Assembly: GCA_034428455.1 (NCBI GenBank)
Contig: DAOUHZ010000167.1
Coordinates: 1-27,268 of the forward strand
DNA: 27,268 bases
Direction: 5' to 3'
DNA from: Bin87 sp034428455
GTDB taxonomy: Bacteria; Chloroflexota; Dehalococcoidia; Lucifugimonadales; UBA3495
Positions 22,900 to 27,268 of this stretch are shown here, piece after piece. How positions within the stretch are numbered: position 1 is the first letter of the stretch; each line of letters starts with the position of its first letter. The notes below the pieces were generated by a model. The model made no database searches and had not been told where the DNA came from. It saw only the letters and a program-made list of their open reading frames with translations. The position numbers and the translations under genes are program-made.

Positions 22900-24015
22900 C
22901 TATTGCCCGGCGTAGATGTACTCGCCCTCGGTCGCTTCGGCCAGCAGCTTCAGAACGTTGTGTTCGACTTGATTGCCCAGCCCGATGGCGTGCACTCGCA
23001 GGTTATGCACGTCGCTGCGGGCCAGTATCGCCAACAGCTCGTCCTCGGTACGATCGCTCCTGGAATCTACGCACGCCTTGCCCGGTTCGTTCAGTCCCTC
23101 CGGGCATGGCTGCACCGCCTCGGGGTTGAAGGGCTGGTAGCCGGAGATGATGTCAACGCAGAAATTGCTGGGACCGCCCAACCTGTCGGGACAGGGCTCC
23201 ACCTCATTGGGATTAACCGGATGGTACGCCGTGACGGTCTCGCCAACGGTGGCCACTCTCACCGGGTCGCACACTTCGCCGGGGCGCACCGCCATATCCG
23301 GGGGACAGGGCACCAACCCGGCTGGGTCTACCGTAATCGTATCGAACACCGGACTGCACACCTCACCGGGCGCGCTGTCGATGCCTGCTCCGCAGATCTC
23401 GGCTCTGGCCGGGTCAACAATAATGAACCCGCCATCGCTTCCGTCGGTCAACACCACTATCACATTGTCGCGCGTCTGGTCCCCGTGGGCCAGAAGCGCG
23501 CTGTGGGCCGCGTCAACCGCGTCGTAGATATAGGCCGGGCGGTCCGCCGTCGTCAGAGTATCCACTGTGTGCAGCCATTTGGTGGACGCCTCCAGCGACT
23601 CCAGGGATTCCAGTTCCGGGAACGGGTCTGGAACATCAGTAAACAGGGCCAGGGACACCAGGCTGTTCTTTGCCGGTCGGCCAGCGTCGGGATCGGCGTA
23701 AGGCAGGGCTACGTCCAGCAACGCCCGCTTGACTATCGGCAGACTGCGGTTGATGGTATTGCTGGTATCGACCAGAAAGACCGTGTTGGTGTCGTCGTCG
23801 TACAGGGAAATGATGGCTTCGCCAAGGGGGACGGTTTCGGAGTCCGCTGCCGCGGTGGCTGTGCCGACGCCGTCGTCGTTGTTCACCAGCGTGTAAATGG
23901 CGTAGGCGATGCCAGCAAGGACGGCCAGCGCCAGCAGGATAAGCAGAATGAGCAGCAGGGGCCGCCAGGAGAACCCCCGTTCCGGCGGACCATAGCTGAT
24001 GTGATAGGTTACCAC
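22900..24015 (-). CDS. Membrane-anchored VWA protein with a Cys-rich repeat insert
   Basis: A 371-residue protein. A membrane segment at about 19-43 (LLLILLILLALAVLAG) precedes a von Willebrand factor A domain beginning NTVFLVDTSNTINRS, with a MIDAS-like D83-T-S85-N-T87, LFTD (125-127) and VLTDGSDGG (188-196). The domain is then interrupted by about 115 residues carrying four repeats of the pattern [VF]-[DN]-P-x5-7-C-x10-11-C, with Cys pairs 208/220, 237/249, 275/286 and 304/315. It resumes with LLAILARSDVHNLRVHAIGLG. The soluble part is probably extracytoplasmic, where disulfides could form. The GTG at 24015 is preferred over a TTG at 24042 because GGAGG lies seven bases upstream. It follows fur by 31 bases. 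Confidence 0.85.
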   Translation of the reverse strand: MVTYHISYGPPERGFSWRPLLLILLILLALAVLAGIAYAIYTLVNNDDGVGTATAAADSETVPLGEAIISLYDDDTNTVFLVDTSNTINRSLPIVKRALLDVALPYADPDAGRPAKNSLVSLALFTDVPDPFPELESLESLEASTKWLHTVDTLTTADRPAYIYDAVDAAHSALLAHGDQTRDNVIVVLTDGSDGGFIIVDPARAEICGAGIDSAPGEVCSPVFDTITVDPAGLVPCPPDMAVRPGEVCDPVRVATVGETVTAYHPVNPNEVEPCPDRLGGPSNFCVDIISGYQPFNPEAVQPCPEGLNEPGKACVDSRSDRTEDELLAILARSDVHNLRVHAIGLGNQVEHNVLKLLAEATEGEYIYAGQ

Positions 24016-24046
24016 GTCGTGCCCTCCCCGGCCGGGGACCAAGCGG

Positions 24047-24475
24047 TCAGTTGTCCCGGGCGCAACCTTCGCAATATCCGTAGAAGTCGACCCGCTGCGA
24101 GGATATCTGGAAGTCCGTATTCTCGCCTATCGCCCGTTGCAGGTCGGCCACGCCCTCCTGGCCCACGTCCGCGTCCACCACCGCCCCGCAGCCCAGGCAC
24201 ACCAGGTTGGCGTGGGGCGAAAGGTTGGCGTCATAACGGGACTGCTTCTGGAAGGGCAACTCCCGCACAACGCCCGCCCGCTCCAGCATCGCCAGCGTGG
24301 AATACACCGTCGCCAGCGTCACGTAAGGGAAAAAGTCCCGTACCCTCTCGAATATGTCGCGCACCGTGGGATGGTCCGCCGAGTTGACCACCACCTCGGC
24401 AATGGCCAGGCGTTGCGGCGTCAGCCTGATCCCCAGCGGCTTCAAACGCGCGACAAGATGTTCTTGCGTAGTCAC
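24047..24475 (-). CDS. Fur/PerR family metal-dependent transcriptional regulator
   Basis: A 142-residue Fur-superfamily repressor. The winged helix includes LGIRLTPQRLAIAEVV (14-29), HPTVRDIFERV (35-45) and VTLATVYSTLAMLERAGVVREL (52-73). The dimerisation domain has SPHANLVCLGCG with His88, and zinc Cys93/Cys96 and Cys135/Cys138, the structural Cys4 site of Fur and PerR. Whether it senses iron, zinc, manganese or peroxide cannot be decided. The frame is open to an ATG at 24544, but a promoter (24508-24516) lies inside that extension, and the GTG at 24475 gives the usual family start. It leads the fur-VWA-recF-sir2-mscS series. Confidence 0.93.
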   Translation of the reverse strand: MTTQEHLVARLKPLGIRLTPQRLAIAEVVVNSADHPTVRDIFERVRDFFPYVTLATVYSTLAMLERAGVVRELPFQKQSRYDANLSPHANLVCLGCGAVVDADVGQEGVADLQRAIGENTDFQISSQRVDFYGYCEGCARDN

Positions 24476-24507
24476 AATATTGAACTCATCAATCCTATGG
24501 ATTACCC

Positions 24508-24516
24508 AGTATAACA
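24508..24516 (-). promoter_or_regulatory. Extended -10 promoter for fur
   Basis: On the minus strand the sequence reads TGTTATACT, an extended -10 (TGn plus TATACT), about 33 bases before the GTG at 24475. No strong -35 is visible. No clear Fur-box palindrome was recognised, so autoregulation is not shown. Confidence 0.5.
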
Positions 24517-24560
24517 CCGCACGTTCAGCAGCGTACGACGGCAATCCACGCCCACATGCC

Positions 24561-24590
24561 TGTCATTGCGAGCGAAGCGTGGCAATCCCG
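24561..24590 (+). repeat. REP-like dispersed repeat, single arm
   Basis: Third site of the 30-base repeat beginning TGTCATTGCGAGCG and ending GGCAATCCCG, in the gap between fur and the small membrane protein genes. The rest of the gap, 24545-24682, shows nothing I can identify. Confidence 0.8.
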
Positions 24591-24682
24591 TCGGGGTGTT
24601 GCACGCCATTCCGACAGGCAAGTCCGCCCTTAGAGGTCTCCCATCCGGGGCGCAGTGAAGCCAGACATTGAAAGTGTCCGCT

Positions 24683-24889
24683 TCATTTGCCATACATCCT
24701 TCCGGCAAAATACCCCCCGGCACCGATGGCCACTCCGAAGCCTGATTTGACCATCCAGTCGTTTACCTCGGCGAACCGGTTTGCCATCGCTCCGCCAGGA
24801 TCTCCTTCCACTAACGCGAGTATTCCGAGACCTCCCCAACCCAGCAGCCCGATGCCGGCCACCAATGCGATTGCGACGATCACGTTCAC
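24683..24889 (-). CDS. Small two-segment membrane protein
   Basis: A 68-residue protein with a hydrophobic segment at 3-27 (IVAIALVAGIGLLGWGGLGIL), a short polar loop (EGDPGGAMANRFAEVNDWM) and a second Gly-rich segment at about 48-64. The GTG start at 24889 overlaps the TGA of the upstream 56-residue gene as GTGA, so translation is likely coupled; this explains the lack of its own ribosome site. Function unknown. Confidence 0.6.
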   Translation of the reverse strand: MNVIVAIALVAGIGLLGWGGLGILALVEGDPGGAMANRFAEVNDWMVKSGFGVAIGAGGYFAGRMYGK

Positions 24890-25056
24890 GGGTCAGCCTG
24901 GCTTGAGCCGGTTTCTCGCGGCCTTTCGGACGGCTCCTGCCGTCCTCGCAATAGCCTGTATAGAGCCACCACAAAATACAGCACTGAACCGATCGTCAGT
25001 ACCGTCCCGGCGAGAGTAATCACGCTGACGACAATGAGCAGAAGAACGTCAGACAT
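24886..25056 (-). CDS. Very small single-pass membrane protein
   Basis: A 56-residue ORF from an ATG at 25056, with GGAG six bases upstream. It begins MSDVLLLIVVSVITLAG and has a long hydrophobic stretch to about residue 34 (YFVVALY), then a basic/polar tail (RLLRGRQEPSERPRE). Its stop TGA overlaps the next gene's GTG by the GTGA arrangement typical of coupled gene pairs, which supports both as real genes. No family is recognised; a two-component small membrane complex is a reasonable guess. Confidence 0.6.
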   Translation of the reverse strand: MSDVLLLIVVSVITLAGTVLTIGSVLYFVVALYRLLRGRQEPSERPRETGSSQADP

Positions 25057-25182
25057 ACGCGGCTCCGGCAGATCTCAGTCCACGGGTGGGTATTTACAAG
25101 ATACACACTCCCCATCAGTGCGGCAACGTCGGCGGCGCGACTTTCAGTATCGGACACATTCAGACGCGCCGCAGAACGCCAA

Positions 25183-25208
25183 TGGGGGAGGCCATGCAAC
25201 CTCCCCCA
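25183..25208 (-). terminator. Hairpin terminator after the NHL gene
   Basis: A 9-base perfect stem (TGGGGGAGG with CCTCCCCCA) and 8-base loop, 24 bases past the NHL stop on the minus strand, followed by only a weak T-containing tail. Probably ends the NHL transcript. Confidence 0.6.
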
Positions 25209-25231
25209 CTCGTAGTGTCACGATGCTCCGC

Positions 25232-26305
25232 TTACAGGCGTCCGCCGCCGCCGGCCACCCGCTCGTTGACCCCGTAGAACAGCGAGTCCAGCTTGTGGAA
25301 CACCTGGATCCGGGAGCGCGCCGTCTCCACCACGAAGATCCGACCCTCGTCGTCGCACTCCACGGCAATCGGGCCCCAGAACAGCTTCTCGCGATCCAGG
25401 CCCTGGGAGATCTTGCGCTCCTCCCACATCTCGGGGTTGGCGTCCAGCTTGCCCATTCCCCACCGGGAAATCGTCCCCTCGCCGTAGGTCATGCCGGCGT
25501 AGGAGCCGTCCGGATGGAAGATCTGCAGGCGGTCGTTGTTCCAGTCCGCCACGTAGATCGAGCCCTCGTTGTCCACCGCCACGTCGGTCGGCCGGTTGAA
25601 CTGAGCGGGGCCGTCGCCCGTCTCCCCGAACTGCATCAGGAACTTCCCGTCGGCGGTGAACTTCTGGATCCGGTCGTTGCGCCAGTCGGCGACGTACACG
25701 TTCCCGTCGCTGTCCACCTCGATGCCGAAGGGCATGTTGAACTGGCCGGGACCGTCGCCGAACTCGCCCCACTGGCCGATGTACTCGCCGTCCGCGGTGA
25801 GCATCTGCACCCGGTGGTTGTTGCAGTCCACCAGGTACAGGGTCCCGTTGGGCGCGAACACCATGCCCGTGGGCTTGTCCCACTGGCCGTCGCCGTCGCC
25901 CGGGCGCTCCCACTTGGAGAGGTACTCGCCGTCGGCAGAGTAGATGCTGATCCGGTCCAGGTACTCATCCGCCAGGTAGACGTTCCCATCGGGTCCGACG
26001 GTTATCGCCGTCGGCCAGATTATGGCGCCGTCCGTGGACACGGCCTCGCCGTCGCCCTGCTCGAATACGCCCTTGGCGAACTCGCCGATGAACTCTTCGC
26101 CCACGGTGCACATGGTGATGCGCTTGCCGTCGGGCCGGTAATCGTAGGAGCGGTTGGCGACGTACATCACGTCCTCTTCGCCCCTCGCCATCGCCGTGGG
26201 GTTGCGGAACCCCGGGCCGGAGAATTCCGCCCGGCCGATGGTGTGGCTGTATTGCAGATCGATGCCTACGGCGGGCAGCGCCGTGGGATCAATGGTTGTG
26301 GTCAT
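25232..26305 (-). CDS. NHL-repeat six-bladed beta-propeller protein
   Basis: A 357-residue protein of about six NHL blades, each with a P-x-[GAD]-[IVM]-x-[VF]-x3-G-x-[IL]-[YF]-[VL]-[VA]-[DE] core; examples are PTAITVGPDGNVYLADEY, PFGIEVDSDGNVYVADWR and PTDVAVDNEGSIYVADWN. The blades are linked by D/G-rich GDGPGQF turns like those in peptidyl-glycine lyase-type NHL proteins. No signal peptide or membrane segment is seen, so it may be cytosolic or leave by an unseen route. GGAGG lies about eight bases before the ATG at 26305. It follows the DUF1501 gene by 78 bases on the same strand and ends at a hairpin. Such propellers usually mediate binding; the ligand is unknown. Confidence 0.92.
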   Translation of the reverse strand: MTTTIDPTALPAVGIDLQYSHTIGRAEFSGPGFRNPTAMARGEEDVMYVANRSYDYRPDGKRITMCTVGEEFIGEFAKGVFEQGDGEAVSTDGAIIWPTAITVGPDGNVYLADEYLDRISIYSADGEYLSKWERPGDGDGQWDKPTGMVFAPNGTLYLVDCNNHRVQMLTADGEYIGQWGEFGDGPGQFNMPFGIEVDSDGNVYVADWRNDRIQKFTADGKFLMQFGETGDGPAQFNRPTDVAVDNEGSIYVADWNNDRLQIFHPDGSYAGMTYGEGTISRWGMGKLDANPEMWEERKISQGLDREKLFWGPIAVECDDEGRIFVVETARSRIQVFHKLDSLFYGVNERVAGGGGRL

Positions 26306-26383
26306 AAGATATTCCTCCGTTGGAACGGATGACGGGTGTTTCGGCGAGTGGGAGCGGATGTTAATCCGCCCCCGCTTTTCCGC

Positions 26384-27268
26384 CTAGATGAAGTTGAACT
26401 TCTCGAACGTCCCGTTCACCAGCGGCTGAGCATCCAGACCCATCCAGTTCTCGATCAGGTCGGTGTAGATGCTGCGGAAGTCGTTGTTGAAGTGCAGGTC
26501 GCCTTCCAGGAGCTTGTCCTCTTCCAGCGAGGGATACTCGCCGTACATCCCGCCCTTCACGTTGTCGCCCACCACGAACGCGACGCCGCCGCTGCCGTGG
26601 TCGGTGCCCGAGCCGTTGTCGTGCACCCGACGCCCGAACTCGGTGAAGACCAGCAGGGTGACGTTGTCGCTGGCGTCGTGCTCGCGCAGGTCATCCATGA
26701 AGTCGGCGATGGCGTTGGAGGTGTTGCCCCACAGGCTGGCGTGGGCCGCCAGCTCGCCGGCGTGGGTGTCGAAGCTGTTGTAGGGAGCCGTCGTGTAGAG
26801 GATCCGCGTCCCGAACCCGGCCAAGTGGACCTGGGCGATGTTCTTCATGTACTGGGCCACCACATCCTGTCCGTACTCGATGCTGGAGCTGTACATCTCC
26901 GGCGCCGTGCTCAGGATGTCCGCGCCCTTGAGAGCGTCGGTTCCCGTCTGGGACAGGTATTCCACCACCGCGCTGCGGCCGATGGTCGGCGAGTACATCT
27001 TGGAGAAGATGTCCAGCGCCTCGGTGCGCTGATCCTCAGCCTCGATGCCGGTCAGCACGCCGTAGGTGGCCAGGTTCCCCACGGAGGCAACGGGCACGCC
27101 GGGAGCGGCCAGCGCCCGCGGCAAACCGCGGCCGAAGTTCACGCCGGTCAGCACGTTTTCCTTGTTGGGGTCAATCTCGCGGATGGCGCGGCCCAGCCAG
27201 CCCTCGGTGCCCTGCTTGTCGGGCTCGCAGGTGTGCCAGATGTCCATGCTGCGGAAGTGGCTGCGGTT
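26384..27268 (-). CDS. DUF1501 family protein (alkaline-phosphatase-like fold), 5' end missing
   Basis: The C-terminal 294 residues of a DUF1501 protein; the frame is open through the right edge (NRSHFRSMDIWHTCEPDK), so the start lies outside the window. SHFRSMDIW is typical of the family. TEFGRRVHDNGSGTDHGSGG (Glu, Asp and His of the probable metal site) and the NFDT-like NSFDTHAGE segment are characteristic. DUF1501 proteins are usually exported by the Tat system and often lie next to a DUF1800 gene; neither feature can be checked here. It is upstream of the NHL gene, probably in the same operon. Confidence 0.92.
   Translation of the reverse strand, partial: NRSHFRSMDIWHTCEPDKQGTEGWLGRAIREIDPNKENVLTGVNFGRGLPRALAAPGVPVASVGNLATYGVLTGIEAEDQRTEALDIFSKMYSPTIGRSAVVEYLSQTGTDALKGADILSTAPEMYSSSIEYGQDVVAQYMKNIAQVHLAGFGTRILYTTAPYNSFDTHAGELAAHASLWGNTSNAIADFMDDLREHDASDNVTLLVFTEFGRRVHDNGSGTDHGSGGVAFVVGDNVKGGMYGEYPSLEEDKLLEGDLHFNNDFRSIYTDLIENWMGLDAQPLVNGTFEKFNFI

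Noticed and set aside
22831..24387. 518-codon open frame on the plus strand
   Set aside because: Spans the antisense of the VWA gene and part of fur; Arg/Pro/Gln-rich with no domain.
24476..24544. Upstream extension of fur to the ATG at 24544
   Set aside because: A good extended -10 promoter lies inside it, and the extra residues are not typical of Fur proteins.

Overview
The window is high-GC, gene-dense bacterial DNA with many GTG and TTG starts. It carries tandem Uma2 (DUF820) genes, an NHL propeller next to a DUF1501 protein, short REP-like repeats reading TGTCATTGCGAGCG..., and membrane-anchored coiled-coil paralogues. This mix suggests a Chloroflexota lineage of the SAR202/Dehalococcoidia type. 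That is inferred from gene content; there is no rRNA or other marker here to prove it.

Layout. Positions 1-5848, minus strand: a probable operon running from a promoter near 6024-6052 through a divergent ATP-type PEP carboxykinase (PEPCK) homologue, a membrane-anchored coiled-coil protein and malate synthase A, then at least three tandem Uma2 genes, the last cut by the window edge. Positions 6124-8961, plus strand: a frameshifted membrane protein gene, a small basic ORF, a strong terminator and a long/medium-chain acyl-CoA ligase. Positions 8962-10395: an accessory patch with a REP-like repeat, a DUF433 remnant and a P63C-domain gene whose codon use differs from its neighbours. Positions 10476-15804: a small P-loop kinase (minus strand), then on the plus strand a zinc alcohol dehydrogenase, a small HEPN-like protein, a second coiled-coil paralogue, a probable selenoprotein of the GrdB/PrdB-like family read through an in-frame TGA, and a duplicated multi-pass membrane protein. 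Positions 16144-19326, minus strand: a large secreted Fn3 plus RTX-repeat protein. Positions 19492-24475, minus strand: Fur-type regulator, VWA-domain protein, RecF, Sir2 deacylase and MscS channel in one direction. Positions 24683-25056: two overlapping tiny membrane protein genes. Positions 25232-27268: an NHL beta-propeller and the C-terminal part of a DUF1501 protein.

The two most interesting items are these. (1) One reading frame at 13367-14584 is interrupted only by a TGA, in the context U-P-L-C, followed by a hairpin that fits the bacterial SECIS rules. (2) The 772-residue protein at 3530-5848 keeps the PEPCK scaffold and P-loop but, in a by-eye alignment, lacks the metal-binding Lys and His and the active-site Arg of true PEPCK. 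It sits upstream of malate synthase, which suggests a repurposed PEPCK-fold enzyme or regulator linked to C2/C4 metabolism.

All family calls come from reading the translated sequence and from remembered family motifs; no database search was run.
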